From Trifolium pratense (taxonomy: Eukaryota; Streptophyta; Magnoliopsida; Fabales; Fabaceae), in NCBI RefSeq assembly GCF_020283565.1, contig NC_060060.1, forward strand, positions 38,130,001 to 38,194,000: DNA of 64,000 bases. The letters are read 5' to 3'. The position numbers and the translations under genes were made by a program. Below the pieces are notes generated by a model that was not told where the DNA came from, ran no database searches, and saw only the letters and a list, made by a program, of their open reading frames with translations. Positions 1-11,867 of the stretch are shown here, piece after piece (within the stretch, counting starts at the first letter, position 1; every line of letters starts with the position of its first letter).

Positions 1-3000
1 AGTATTTCAATAATAGTAACAGTAAGTAATAAAAGAAAGTAAAAAACCAAAACAAGTGCCACTTTGCAAAAACTCACCAATAAGATCATACAAATAAAAA
101 AAAAATGAGCTTGTAGCTTGGAATGAAAAGAAAGAAAAGTGGGTAAAATGGAAGAGTGGAAAAAGGGTAGGTAGATAAATAGTGTTTTTTTTTTTTTTGG
201 GATTGAGAAAGCAAAAGGATGATGAAGCTTGGGATCAAAGAAGAGAACTAACTGGTTTGTGACAGAGGCCAAAACAAAAACAAAGACAGCTTTTAATGTT
301 TATGTTATGAACTTATGTGTGTAAACTGAGCAAAGCCGTCTTTTGAAGTGAAATGAATTACGGTTAAAAGGACAAGCAAAGAAAGAAGGATAATTTTGTA
401 AAAAAATAGAAAGAAATAAAAGATAGTGAGTCGTTATTGAAGTTGAATTTGGTAGATAGATTACGGTTTGATTCCCTACGATTGCAATAGTCTGAAACCA
501 CTAACTGATTTTCGAACTAAATTAGACGGTTTAGTGGGTCGGATACATGTAATAAAAATAATAATACTTTCTTCGATCCTTAATATAAGAAACAAATTAC
601 TTTTAGATTTATTGAAAAATTAATGTATTTAGTCTATATTATAACCAAATACATTAGTTTTTTAATAAACTTAAAAAGTAGGTTTTTTCCTTGTATTAAG
701 TATATGAAGGAATAATGGGTGGGATGAGTAGCTGAACTGTGCTTAATATAGTTGAGCTAGGATTTAAGGAGCAGGAGATCCAGGATTCAAGTCCTGACAA
801 AGGAGAAAAAACTAACATAACATTGTAATAACAACTAACATTACTTATATACTAAGGAATAATAGAATTAACCTTACTTAATGTTATCTTATTCATTCAC
901 TAAAAAGTAGGTTCTTTATTCAGTCACTACTATTATTTATTTTTTAACTAATTTATTATCCTATTATGATTTTATTCAATTATGCGCATTAAAATTCTTT
1001 AAAATGTATTTTTTTTTGGACAAATTTTTTAACATGTATTTTTAGAACAAGTAACAGTAGTATTTGTATTTGCCATGATGCTAACTTTGCTTAATTCCTT
1101 TTATCAAAAATATAATTTACTTGCTTAACTAGTGACATTAACATAGTGGTGAGTTTTTATGTGGCTAACCTTTTACCCAATATTGGTGATTGATTGGGTT
1201 GACACAATATTCGTAGTGATTTATCTTTCTTGGGGCCTTTTTTCTTTTGTCAAAAAGAAATCTTGTGGTGTTTTTCTTTTTTGCTAGTGCACTACGAACG
1301 TGTCATGTCATGGTTCAATTCAAACTTCAAATGAAAAATGTCCATGCAAGTGAAACTTTCCTTCCGGTTCCTCGGTAAAAATTCTGATAATTCTTGTTCC
1401 CTATATGAGTGAGAGACGCAACCTCTTTTGTGCTAGTCCAGTAAGACGAGGTGAGGGTGTCTTGTTGGGCTGCTTCAGGTACTGGTTGAGTAATATCTCT
1501 TGGTATGCTCTCATTACTACTTGTTGAGTACTTCTGATACTCTTGATTTGTACTCTAACAACAAAGGGACGGAGGCACATAGGAGAGAGTGTGGGCACAT
1601 GCATGCACAAATTTTTTAGGAATTTTTTTATATATAGCATATGGCTAGTGTTTCGGGGCACTAGTTAGCAATAACAAGACTTTAATTTTATTTAGCAATA
1701 AGCAAAGGAAATATTTTCCAAACGAAAGTCAGGTATAGAGCAATCATCACAACTCATAATACTCAAACATTTAATAAATGTAGAAGCATAAAATTGTTTC
1801 CATCTATGAAAAAAGATTTTTTGAAATGCTTTCTAGTGACCCTTAATTTAAGGCCTAGAATTTCATATTACCATCTAAGTGATAGTGACGAGATTAGGAG
1901 TTTTATTTACAAAGTGCTCTTGTCAACTAAAAGAGTTATGAAATCGTATGAGAGATCAATGTTTAAATGATTGTTTAATTACTTGTATAGAAATAGATGT
2001 TTAATGTTTTTATTGAGATTAAAATGATCAAATCATTCAATATTTTATTTTCAAAAGATATACACGGGCACATATACATTTAATGTTGCAAAGTTATGTA
2101 TATGGTGCCCCCACTATTCAAATTTTTTGGCTCCGTCACTACTAACAATTATTATTTTTTATATATTCAAAACAAAAAATGAAAAATGTCTATGAGTATA
2201 AATAATTTTCCTTCATAGTAACAGGTTTCCTAAAAATAGCGTTTAAAAATCTAAAATACTATCTCCATCTCCGATCTTTCATGAATTACTCTTATCCACT
2301 GCTATTTTGTGAAGCTATAAAATAAGGGTGTATTAGATTGAAATTTTATGAGACAATTTTGACAAATTTTTTTTTGATGATTTTAAAAAAAATTGTTGGA
2401 TTATATTGATTTTGTGAAATTTTAAAGATTTTTTTACAAGATTTTTTTTACCATCAAAACTTTTAACACATGATTTTGATGGATTTATAACATGGATTTT
2501 TAAGATTTTAACGTACTTTTTGATTGATTTACAAATTTCTATGGATTTTTGGTGCAATAAAAAATAGTGAATAAAAATGATAATAATAAATAAACAGAAG
2601 TGCTAAATGGTACGAGTAGTCAAACACAAGAATTGCAAGAAACATGACGTGTCATTTTTTAATTAGTGAAGAAGCTTTTGTTTTCTTATTTGGTGAAAAT
2701 CATGGGGGGCATGTGTTCATGAAAATAAGCCTTCTTGTGTTTCTTGCTTTGACTAATTCGTGCCTTTTATCATTTTCCATAAACAGATTATAAGATCTGA
2801 ATAAAACAAAATAATCAGTAATCTTCATAAAATAGCATAATCTACTTCCTTCTCTCGCGTTGATTGAATAGAGATGGAGAAAATAATAAATTAATACAAA
2901 AAACAACCGATGAATAAAAAAACGTTAAGAGTTAAAAATTGTATTGGGTTATCAACGTTAACAAATGGATTAATTTTATTTTATTTTTTATTTACAAAAG

Positions 3001-4094
3001 CAAAGTGAAATGGATGCTCAAGGCAATACAACAAGACAGAAACCAAGGAACCCTTTGCTATACATATATGATATATGCCTTTGTCAAAACACCACATTCC
3101 CCTCTATTTTCTAGGAATGCTGGCAACTGGATTAATAGGAATATGAACAATTGTCCACAGCCATTGATATTGATAGTATATATGAACAATATATAGCAAG
3201 GAGTGAAAGGTGAAAAGAAAAAAAAAATCCTGAAATTTAGTGACCCCAGCAGAAAAGTAGTTTTTGGGAGAGTATCAAAAGTCTTGAGGGTTTGTGTGAG
3301 ATTGTTAAATAAGTCTAGTATTTATATTTTCAACTAAAAAGTCTCGTAAAATCCACTCCAAAAAAGAATCTATCAAAATCTATGTATTTTGAATATCAAA
3401 AGACATTTTATAAGGCTTGGGAAATTTTAATTAAATACCAATAAATTTTGTTGCCCTAAAAAAATAATCTTAATTACCTTAATTGAATATCACAATAAGG
3501 TTTGGCTTGAAGAAACACATCCCTAACTTGTACGGTTGTACCTATCTTGATCATGGATTTAATCCATTGATAATATTCAGTTTACATTAAAAAAAACCAC
3601 AAAAATTTATTTATATTTTATAAAAATCTTAATTGAATACCGCTTCCTAACTTAGTAGCTTTGATCAAGATAAAAGTAATTCGTTGTAATTTTCTCAATA
3701 TCACATCTCATGCATTCACTTATTTTCTTATTGTGGGGGGATGGTAAATTGTGCGAAAGAACTGAAAATTAATGTATCAAAACTGGACCAAATCATCATA
3801 TAATGTTTAACCACTTGAATTAAAATCCGGTTAGTATTTGTTTAATTTCAAATTAAGAAAGTAGTAATTTTTAAAACATTGCTAAAGAAAACCCAAAAGA
3901 AAAGTGGCGTCCATGTGATGTGAATGTGAGTGATTGGTGTATTGTATTCATTTTTGGGTCATAATTTTATCATTTTATAGGTTTTATTTTATTATTGTAT
4001 TATTATTTTGTTACAGGATTATTCATTATTGTTTGCTTCTTTCTGAGATCCTTCTTGGATGTATGTTTGGACCCACACGATTGTAAAGCCATTT
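1..4094. other. AT-rich intergenic DNA, no gene recognised
   Basis: I see no coding region in this stretch. The open frames are short, AT-biased and carry no recognisable motif. Around 722-805 there is a weak tRNA-like A-box and B-box pair (tagctgaactg, then attcaagtcc), which could be a decayed SINE on the + strand. At 550-720 the ends (cttaatataagaaacaa / cttgtattaag) suggest a decayed Stowaway-like MITE. Neither has a clear target-site duplication. Confidence 0.5.
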
Positions 4095-4275
4095 GAAAAT
4101 TTCTCAACGCACCTCAATATTTCTCCCCCACTTTCTAGCGCACCTAAAAAAATTCGGAAAATATGTTCCGAACTGTTTTTTAGTGTAAAATTTACACTAT
4201 AAAAAATTCGGAAAACGTTTTCCGAATTTTTTGGGGAATGGGGGAGAAAGTGGGTGGGTGCGTTGAGAAATTTTC
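4095..4275. mobile_element. Mutator-type MITE, 181 bp
   Basis: The ends are inverted repeats: gaaaatttctcaacgcacc at the left and its complement ggtgcgttgagaaattttc at the right. The element is flanked by a perfect 9-bp duplication, aagccattt, at 4086-4094 and 4276-4284. A 9-bp duplication is the Mutator signature. The interior is also a foldback around a pair of attcggaaaa...ttttccgaatt arms. A diverged relative lies at about 18975-19100. Confidence 0.85.
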
Positions 4276-5089
4276 AAGCCATTTATCAATCGGAATATGA
4301 TATTTGATGTTTCACTAGGCCCGAAAGTTATATGCATAATGCATGTTTTGGATTATATTATTGGTTTTATCTTATGATTCTATTTGATAACTTTTAAATA
4401 GTTAATGCATTTGTAAAAATATTAGGTTTCTGAACCAAAGTTTTTTAATTGAATTCTTGAATTTTTAAATAATTTATAATGGAGGTTTCAATAATTCAAT
4501 TGATAATTTGCTACATTATTGCAGTCACAACATCTGTGATCGAAACAGGTGATTAGGACGGTGTATATCGTACATATATTAAAAAAATTATAAATAAAAA
4601 ATATTAATTTTAAAATTTATATCGTTCGATCTCAATTTAACAATTATATATATGCTGCAAATACGTCAAAATAATATGTGTACGTGCATGCACATGGGAG
4701 TGTCCATATTTGCCTACAAAAATAATAACAAGTGGCGGAAAACTTAGATTTAGTTGATTCCTCTTTAAATTTTGTTGTCTTAAAAATTAAATTAATTATA
4801 ACATATGTTTGATCAAACTCACTAATATGCTGGTCATTCACCCGTAAACAATTCAGATCATCAAGTATTTTTGTATTTTTTTGGTAACAACTATGAAACA
4901 TTACATGATTTTTTTTTTTGAGTAAGCATTAAATGCATGATATATAGTTAGTATTTGTATAGACAATGACTGACATATGCAAATCTTTTGGATGAATGTA
5001 CATATATTAAACCACCGTAACGCATGTACTACTCCGTCCCAAAATATAAGTAAAAGGAGGTTAACAAAAGAGAGATTTGATGTGAGGTT

Positions 5090-5226
5090 TTTTTTTTTTT
5101 GAAAAAATTAAATTAATCCATCCAAATTCATCCAAATTGGCACCAAAGAGAATCGAACCTGAGACTTTAAGGATGAGTACACTCTCAGGTCTCAGGTCAA
5201 TACCACCGGACTAACCCATGTGGGTT
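5090..5226 (-). mobile_element. tRNA-derived SINE (family C) with A tail
   Basis: Read on the minus strand, the body starts aacccacatgggttagtccgg, contains a tRNA B-box (ggttcgattct) and ends in an A-rich tail, which is the T run at 5090-5100. Flanks are an imperfect 17-bp duplication: agatttgatgtgaggtt at 5073-5089 and agatttggtgtggggtt at 5227-5243. A second, older copy is at 34979-35105. The SINE may sit inside a Stowaway-like MITE with ends near 5030 (ctactccgtccc) and 5890 (gacgggag), but that outer element is uncertain. Confidence 0.75.
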
Positions 5227-5243
5227 AGATTTGGTGTGGGGTT

Positions 5244-7559
5244 AAAAGTCTTTAATGGTTTTTTGTAGTATTCCTTCGATGATTTGGGTGTGACAACACA
5301 CAAAGATGCTTTCGTGTTGCACCTCTGGACGTGCACTAGCCACAAATATTAGTCATATAATAAGATAAGACTCACTTTTAAATATGTTTTTTTTATTTAC
5401 TTATACTTATTTATTTATGTGAATACTATGGTTTTTTTTTTATTAAATGTGAATACTATAGTTAAATGCATGCATAATTTTTATGTATTTACTATTTAGC
5501 TATAGTATTAAAAAAAAGTTTTAAAGTGATTTCAATAGAACAAAAAATTCTTGATTTGTTTAAGTAAATTTTAAAATTATTTTAATTGTTTTTAAAGAAA
5601 GAATTAAAATTAAATAAACTCATTCTTTTGGGGCCGAAGCCGTAAAACTTGCTTCGTATATCTTAGGGAAAAAGAGCGATGTTACACTTAATGTCACACT
5701 TTTATATTTATATTTTTAAAACTATATAATAATGGAAGAAATGGAAAGAATAGGAAATGGAGAGGATCTTAACTCGTAAACGAGCTACATGCTCTAAGTT
5801 TATCTTTTGTTTACTATGTATCAATCTTTATTACAGTATTTTTTAATTCATGTGTAAAACTCTAAAATGATCAATATTTTGAGACGGGAGTACTAATAAT
5901 TAAATAAATATTTTTGTCCCCTGTATTTGAAACACCCCACACTTGTTTTAAAATTCTCTGAACCACATACTCAATGTCTATGCATGCTTGTTTTTCATCT
6001 AAAATAAAGTTTGAAATAAATGAATAATAATGCAACATTAATTAAGAGAATTTTATCATGGGTCATGTTAACATTAGGACACAGTTAATAAATTTAAAAT
6101 TAGAAATTTATATTTAATAACATAAGAGAATTTAATTTTTGAAAAATATAATACATGCACAAGTTTTAAATTAAAAAGTTATATTTTGTCTAAAAAAAAA
6201 TAAAAATAAAAAAGTTATATGGAAAATGTTAACGAGTGTCTCCAGATACTCTTTAAGGATTTTTTTTTGTTTACTCTTTAAGAATTTTAAATAGTACTCC
6301 CTCCGGTCCTTATTATAAGGAACACTTTGGGAAAAAAATTTGGTCCTTTTTATAAGAAACTTTGACCAATTTTCAAATGTTCTAAATGTTCAATTTCACT
6401 TATGTCCTTATTTATTATGAAAGAGAATTTAAAAATAAGTAAGTTAGTTGAATAAATAGTAATTAAATAAGGGTAAACATGGAATAAATTTAAATTTATA
6501 AGAGTATTAAATGAAAATAACTATGTTAAATGTGTTTTCCTTGGTCTGTGTGATTTTTTCAAAGTGTTCCTTATAAAAAGGACCGGAAGTTTTTAAGAAA
6601 ATTTTATCAAAATTTGTAAAGTCAACGCATTGAAAATTGAAATGTTTAATTTTTAAAATAAATAATTTCTTTAATTATAATCTTTAAAGAGTGTCCTAGA
6701 TCACTCATTAGCAAGACCCTTATTATATTTGCATTTTTAATATGTGTTATGAATCAGACATATTAACATTTTCCTTTTATCATTTGTGAGAGATTGTGGC
6801 CATTTAAATAAGTGATCAAGTGTTTCATTTTTAACTTTTACGTATGAAAAAAATTTCTATTGAAATTGCTTAACAAATTCTCCGTCAGAAATATGTCACT
6901 CTTGGAAACTTCATAAGTATATATAAATATTATGGTAATTTTTTTACATTTTATCGGAACTTGGATTATGAATCTCGAAATTCTTTAACCATTAACTCAA
7001 CTAGTTAGGAGTAAATCAGTTAAACTATCCACCCCAATTATTATCGGTCTTCACGTGGAAATGTGATGATTGATGTGTTTACTAAGGTCATGATCATCTC
7101 CTAATGTTGCGGAACATCATTAGATTAGGTGTTTTTCTTACTTTTAATAATTCCATATAATATTCAATATTCAATATTCGTAATAGTATTGAACTTCACA
7201 CAATCAGTTTTAAATTATTGAGATGAGATGGGACTATTTGTTTAGATTGTTTTGCAATTAAGTATATAGAAAAAACCACAATAGCAAATTGAAATGAAAT
7301 AACAATATATGTGGATTACTATAATGAATAAAACAATTTATTTAGTTCTTTTCTTAGCAACATTTATTAATCCGATTTACAATACTCCAAACTCGTTACA
7401 AACAAATAGTTTCAACACTTTGGATACACTAATTTGAAAAAACATGTTTGTTATTTCTCTCAACTCAATCGATAAACCATGATCATGATCATCTTTTTAT
7501 AATGGGTATCTATCACCTCTAAAACGCTTGCTTCCCATTAAAAAAATATATTATTTTGT
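5244..7559. other. AT-rich intergenic DNA with one foldback MITE
   Basis: No gene is recognised. Apart from the foldback element at 6297-6588, the stretch is AT-rich filler with short microsatellite-like tracts. Confidence 0.45.
6297..6588. mobile_element. Stowaway-like foldback MITE
   Basis: The left end reads ctccctccggtccttattat and follows TA. The right end is its diverged complement (ccttataaaaaggaccgg). The arms also share aaggaacactttg and its complement caaagtgttcctt. The right terminal bases are lost or mutated, so the exact right edge is approximate. ctccctccg is the usual plant Stowaway (mariner) terminus. Confidence 0.65.
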
Positions 7560-7684
7560 CTCGCAAGCTTAGCTCAGATGATAGTGCATTGCATTATATA
7601 TGCAGGGTGGCCGAGATTCGAACTCTGGTCATCCCATTTATCTAAAGTGAAATTTCTAACCATTAAACTACTTAAGAAAAAATC
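7560..7684 (+). mobile_element. tRNA-derived SINE (family A)
   Basis: The 5' part resembles a tRNA gene with an A-box (ttagctcagatgatag) and a B-box (gagattcgaactc). The body ends in an A-rich tail near 7676. The flanks repeat attttgt (7553-7559 and 7685-7691). Related copies are at 31471-31604, 34855-34965, 50372-50500 and 61905-62030. The tRNA-like half cannot fold into a full tRNA, so this is not a tRNA gene. Confidence 0.65.
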
Positions 7685-7839
7685 ATTTTGTTCGAACCAA
7701 ATGGATCAAGGTTAGTTCGGTTTTTAAATAGATGTATTTGGAAAACTATATAGAAGAAATTAAAGATTACACAATTAGTTTGTAAATACTAAAATCCCCA
7801 TTTACTATAGCCGGTTAATTTAATCATAAGGATATGAGT

Positions 7840-8587
7840 TGTAAGAGATATTTCCAAAATATATAAACTTGGAAATAAACATTGTTTTACTGGTTATATA
7901 ATTATGGTTGAGAAATATATCAGAACTATTAAACTGGTCTAGTGGTTGTGCGTTGAAGGAATGAATTGGAGGAACATGGTTCAATTCTTGCCTCTTGCTG
8001 TTTTGCGTTTTTATTGTCAATTAATTTGAATTATCATGATTCAAATTTTTAGCAAAAACGGTTGAGGCAGGAGTTGAACATGGATCAGTTTGTTGAAGGT
8101 TACACACACACACCAATAGACTAAAGCAACGGTTACTGATATATTTTGAATTGTAACCGCTAATAACGGTTATTTGGGAGAAGTTATTCTCTTGATCAAA
8201 TCATGGTTATCTCTTTATAAATAGAGAAAGTTGGAAACAGTAAACATAAGAAAACTGACATAATCAAACCAAATTCTCTCCCACTTACATTTTCTTCTAA
8301 ATCATCCTTCACTTCATTAATGCATGAGTGAATTGTTGGAATCATATTTTTGTAAAATGTTATCAAAGATATGCTTGTTGTGTTAGTGCAAACCACTACA
8401 AGGTGATCAAAGTATCCTGCAGGGTATTCGCCGTACATCCCAATTGCATCCAATACACATTATTGGTGGGGGCGAATAGAACCTAAAGGTTAGTGTGAAA
8501 ACACGCTTTGATTCTTTACGTGCATCCATCGGCGACATCTTCTTTGTTCAAGTGTTGTAGCATCTTCCCCAACAAAAATCTCCAACA
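7840..8587 (+). repeat. 5' LTR of gag-only element
   Basis: This 748-bp direct repeat starts TGTAAGAG and ends CCAACA. A TATA box (tttataaatag, about 8213-8223) would start transcription near 8245-8250, leaving about 340 bases of R/U5. The visible difference from the 3' LTR is A versus G in ggttcRattcttg near 7982. Open frames inside it are chance. Confidence 0.93.
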
Positions 8588-8603
8588 ATCTTTAGGTTCT
8601 ATT
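8475..8603 (+). other. 14-nt complementary pair spanning U5 and primer site (possible self-primer)
   Basis: The LTR segment 8475-8488 (aatagaacctaaag) is the exact reverse complement of 8590-8603, which starts two bases after the LTR end, where a primer-binding site belongs. The intervening loop is about 101 bases. No TGG that could pair with a tRNA CCA end is present there. Tf1-type elements prime reverse transcription from their own RNA in a similar position. Applying that mechanism here is inference. Confidence 0.6.
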
Positions 8604-8614
8604 TTTCTTAATCA

Positions 8615-9475
8615 ATGGCTGCATCACTCAAAGAAATGACTTCTGATTTTGTGAAATTGGAGAGGTTTGATGGAGGCCATTTTAACCGATGGCAGAAAAA
8701 GATGAAATTCCTTCTCACAACCTTGAAAGTGGTGTATGTTCTGAATACCACAAGACCAACAGAGAGGGAAAATGAAAGAATTGCTGAAACAAGAGACAGA
8801 CAGAAGTGGGAAAATGATGATTACATCTGCATGGGCCACATTCTCAATGGATTATCAGACTCACTCTTTGACATCTACCAAAGTAGCGGTTCTGCAAAGG
8901 AACTATGGGAGAAATTGGAAACAAGATATATGTTGGAAGACGCTACCAGTAAGAAATTTCTTGTCTCTCAATTTAATAATTATAACATGGTAGACTCTAG
9001 ACCAGTGATGGAACAATTATATGAACTTGAACGAATTCTGAACAACTTTAAGCAACATAAAATGCATATGGATGAAACAATCATTGTTTCTTCCATAATA
9101 GATAAACTTCCTCCATCATGGAAAGATTTTAAAAAGTCCTTGAAACATAAGAAAGAAGATATTTCTCTTGAGCAGTTAGGAAATCACCTTCGTCTTGAAG
9201 AAGAGTATCGTAAACAGGATGATACTAAGAATCAAAACGCTCATGAGAAGGTATATGTTTTGGTGGATGGAAAGTCTAGTAAATCCAAGGATAATATGGA
9301 TATAGATGGAGAAAATGTTCATGACAACAACAATGAACATGGACAAAAGAAAAGAAAGAGAGGAAGTTGCTTCCATTGTGGCAAACCGGGACATTTCAAG
9401 AGTGAATGTAAGTTCTTGAAAAAGTTGAACAAAGAGAAGAACTCTAGTGCACAAGAGGATCATCTTGTTGCATAG
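8615..9475 (+). CDS. Copia-type Gag polyprotein (UBN2-like gag plus zinc knuckle)
   Basis: This is a 286-residue Gag, the structural protein that packages retrotransposon RNA into virus-like particles. The N-terminal 190 residues fit the copia-type gag family (UBN2-like): FDGGHFNRWQKKM near residue 18, and a helical region with ELWEKLETRY near 94. The C-terminal part is basic and carries one CCHC zinc knuckle (C-x2-C-x4-H-x4-C, core CFHCGKPGHFKSEC) around residues 253-266, which would bind RNA. It ends shortly after the knuckle with its own stop, where an ordinary copia polyprotein would run on into protease. The frame is intact. The first ATG is 27 bases downstream of the LTR and is preceded by atca. 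It is the only gene of the element, so it would rely on another element for enzymes. Confidence 0.92.
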   Translation: MAASLKEMTSDFVKLERFDGGHFNRWQKKMKFLLTTLKVVYVLNTTRPTERENERIAETRDRQKWENDDYICMGHILNGLSDSLFDIYQSSGSAKELWEKLETRYMLEDATSKKFLVSQFNNYNMVDSRPVMEQLYELERILNNFKQHKMHMDETIIVSSIIDKLPPSWKDFKKSLKHKKEDISLEQLGNHLRLEEEYRKQDDTKNQNAHEKVYVLVDGKSSKSKDNMDIDGENVHDNNNEHGQKKRKRGSCFHCGKPGHFKSECKFLKKLNKEKNSSAQEDHLVA

Positions 9476-11093
9476 AAGTCACTTCTAGAAATTTCTCACC
9501 CTTAAGAATATATAATATGTACCCGATGATGGGAATGTTGTAATTTAAGTGTGTTTGCTTGTAACTAGTTATGAATTTGTAATTTGGTTTGTATAACTTA
9601 TTGTGTGTAGTGCTTTATAACATGATACTGTGATTTATATTTATATTATTGTTCTTGTATGATTATTATAGAGAGTGATATCTAATTTTCATGAATTCTT
9701 ATAAGCATAAATTGTTGTTTTTGCTTCTAATAAGACTGTTTGATTAATCTGTAAAAAGTTTTTAAAGTAACTTGAATCACCGTTTTCCAAATTTCTTTTT
9801 CAATTGCAGTACATGAATTTTAACTAATTACTTGGTTTAAAATGTCATTATAGTAGTATATTGATATGTGTCTATTAATAGCAATGTCCATAGTTTGATA
9901 ATTTTGAAAAAGTGATATATAGCATGATATCGAAAACCACCAGGTTGTTGAATACAATGCCTTTTTCATGATGCCATACATGTTTCGTGTGTGGAGACTA
10001 TAAAATTTAAGTTGTTGTGATTGTTAATGTTATAATAAATTTCATGTGTGTGTATGATAAGCAAGACATGCATTATTTTATAGAATTAAAATCTAATTCT
10101 TAAGTGTTTTTGAATTTGATTATATGTGTATGATTAACATGTATGTGACTCATAATTTGTTATTTTAAGATTATGGTTATTGTTGATCATTGGAAATTTG
10201 ATGATCATTATTATACATGTTTTATATTTTGAATAAATGATATTCGGTGAATGTTGAAACGAAAGTGAAAACTTTAAATCGTAATGCTTGTTATTAAATG
10301 GTTTAGTTTAATAACAAAGGTGAAATGATTTAAAATGAGTTTGTATAAAATACAAAGTAATTGAATGACTCAAAGTCATGGATTTGTGATAGTTGGTTAA
10401 ACTATCAAGAATATATAAAAGGCATAGCTATGAAAGTGAAAAAAACTTGCAATTATTTGACGAAATGATTGACAAGGATATGATGTTAAAATCATTGAAA
10501 ACATCATTAGGGATGTGATACAAACCCGGATCTAATTGATCACCAATGGTGGAAACTCAACTCACACTTGAATAATATCAAGTCTTGAGTTCAATGGTGA
10601 AAGTACACTATTAGAGTGATTGAAGTACTTGATAATAGATACTACATCCCAAGGGGTAAAAGTACTTGGACCATAAGATTAAAAGTGGTAGGATGAGGTT
10701 TTCCTCTTAATAGACATATAGCATATATTTGCTTGAATGCATAATTATGGGTGCATTTATGATATAGTCTACCTATATGAGAATGAAGTTAGGCCGCTTC
10801 ATAGAGTTCAAGGGTTTGACTCTTAAATTCTCATGAAAAGGATACATGACACAAGGCCCTGTTAAATGTGTCAAATTTAATAATTCTTTTGATAACACCG
10901 AGATTTCATGTGTAAGTTATGCACACTTGTTCAAATGAATAATTGGTTCAAAGCTTGTCTACCAATGTCTATTCGGGATAAGTGGAACACATTATCTTAC
11001 TAAGTAATGGTTCAAATCGTGAGATACCATTATCTGAAACCATGATATTTCCAGAAATATGGATTTAGTTATATTTTGTAAATGGTGGGGGAT
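9476..11093. other. Non-coding 3' interior of the gag-only element
   Basis: About 1.6 kb between the gag stop codon and the 3' LTR has no open frame resembling protease, integrase, reverse transcriptase or RNase H on either strand. It is AT-rich. It ends in the purine-rich sequence at 11081-11093 that would prime plus-strand synthesis. Confidence 0.8.
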
Positions 11094-11841
11094 TGTAAGA
11101 GATATTTCCAAAATATATAAACTTGGAAATAAACATTGTTTTACTGGTTATATAATTATGGTTGAGAAATATATCAGAACTATTAAACTGGTCTAGTGGT
11201 TGTGCGTTGAAGGAATGAATTGGAGGAACATGGTTCGATTCTTGCCTCTTGCTGTTTTGCGTTTTTATTGTCAATTAATTTGAATTATCATGATTCAAAT
11301 TTTTAGCAAAAACGGTTGAGGCAGGAGTTGAACATGGATCAGTTTGTTGAAGGTTACACACACACACCAATAGACTAAAGCAACGGTTACTGATATATTT
11401 TGAATTGTAACCGCTAATAACGGTTATTTGGGAGAAGTTATTCTCTTGATCAAATCATGGTTATCTCTTTATAAATAGAGAAAGTTGGAAACAGTAAACA
11501 TAAGAAAACTGACATAATCAAACCAAATTCTCTCCCACTTACATTTTCTTCTAAATCATCCTTCACTTCATTAATGCATGAGTGAATTGTTGGAATCATA
11601 TTTTTGTAAAATGTTATCAAAGATATGCTTGTTGTGTTAGTGCAAACCACTACAAGGTGATCAAAGTATCCTGCAGGGTATTCGCCGTACATCCCAATTG
11701 CATCCAATACACATTATTGGTGGGGGCGAATAGAACCTAAAGGTTAGTGTGAAAACACGCTTTGATTCTTTACGTGCATCCATCGGCGACATCTTCTTTG
11801 TTCAAGTGTTGTAGCATCTTCCCCAACAAAAATCTCCAACA
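11094..11841 (+). repeat. 3' LTR of gag-only element
   Basis: 748 bp, starting TGTAAGAG and ending CCAACA, and equal in length to the 5' LTR. It holds the second copy of the 14-base segment complementary to the primer-site region (11729-11742). The TGAGT duplication follows directly. Confidence 0.93.
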
Positions 11842-11867
11842 TGAGTTTATAACGAATATAAAATCTA

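Larger units (their letters stand above)
7840..11841 (+). mobile_element. Gag-only copia-type LTR retrotransposon (TR-GAG-like)
   Basis: Two 748-bp direct repeats (7840-8587 and 11094-11841) begin TG and end CA. They enclose one gag open reading frame and about 1.6 kb of non-coding DNA, with no protease, integrase or reverse transcriptase. The element is flanked by a perfect 5-bp duplication, tgagt, at 7835-7839 and 11842-11846. A purine-rich tract (ggtgggggat, ending at 11093) abuts the 3' LTR. The layout matches the published terminal-repeat-with-GAG class of non-autonomous plant retrotransposons. No canonical tRNA primer site follows the 5' LTR. I count one base difference between the LTRs, so the insertion looks recent. 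Mobility would need pol proteins from another element. Confidence 0.93.

Noticed and set aside
1401..1661. 86-residue minus-strand frame
   Set aside because: No recognisable motif, low-complexity AT-rich context and no splice or promoter support.
7570..7635. tRNA gene
   Set aside because: A-box and B-box are present but no full cloverleaf can be drawn; it is the head of a SINE. The same holds at 31471, 33895 and 53353.
8196..8453. 85-residue minus-strand frame, repeated at 11450-11707
   Set aside because: It lies wholly within the LTRs and appears twice only because the LTRs are repeated; no domain.
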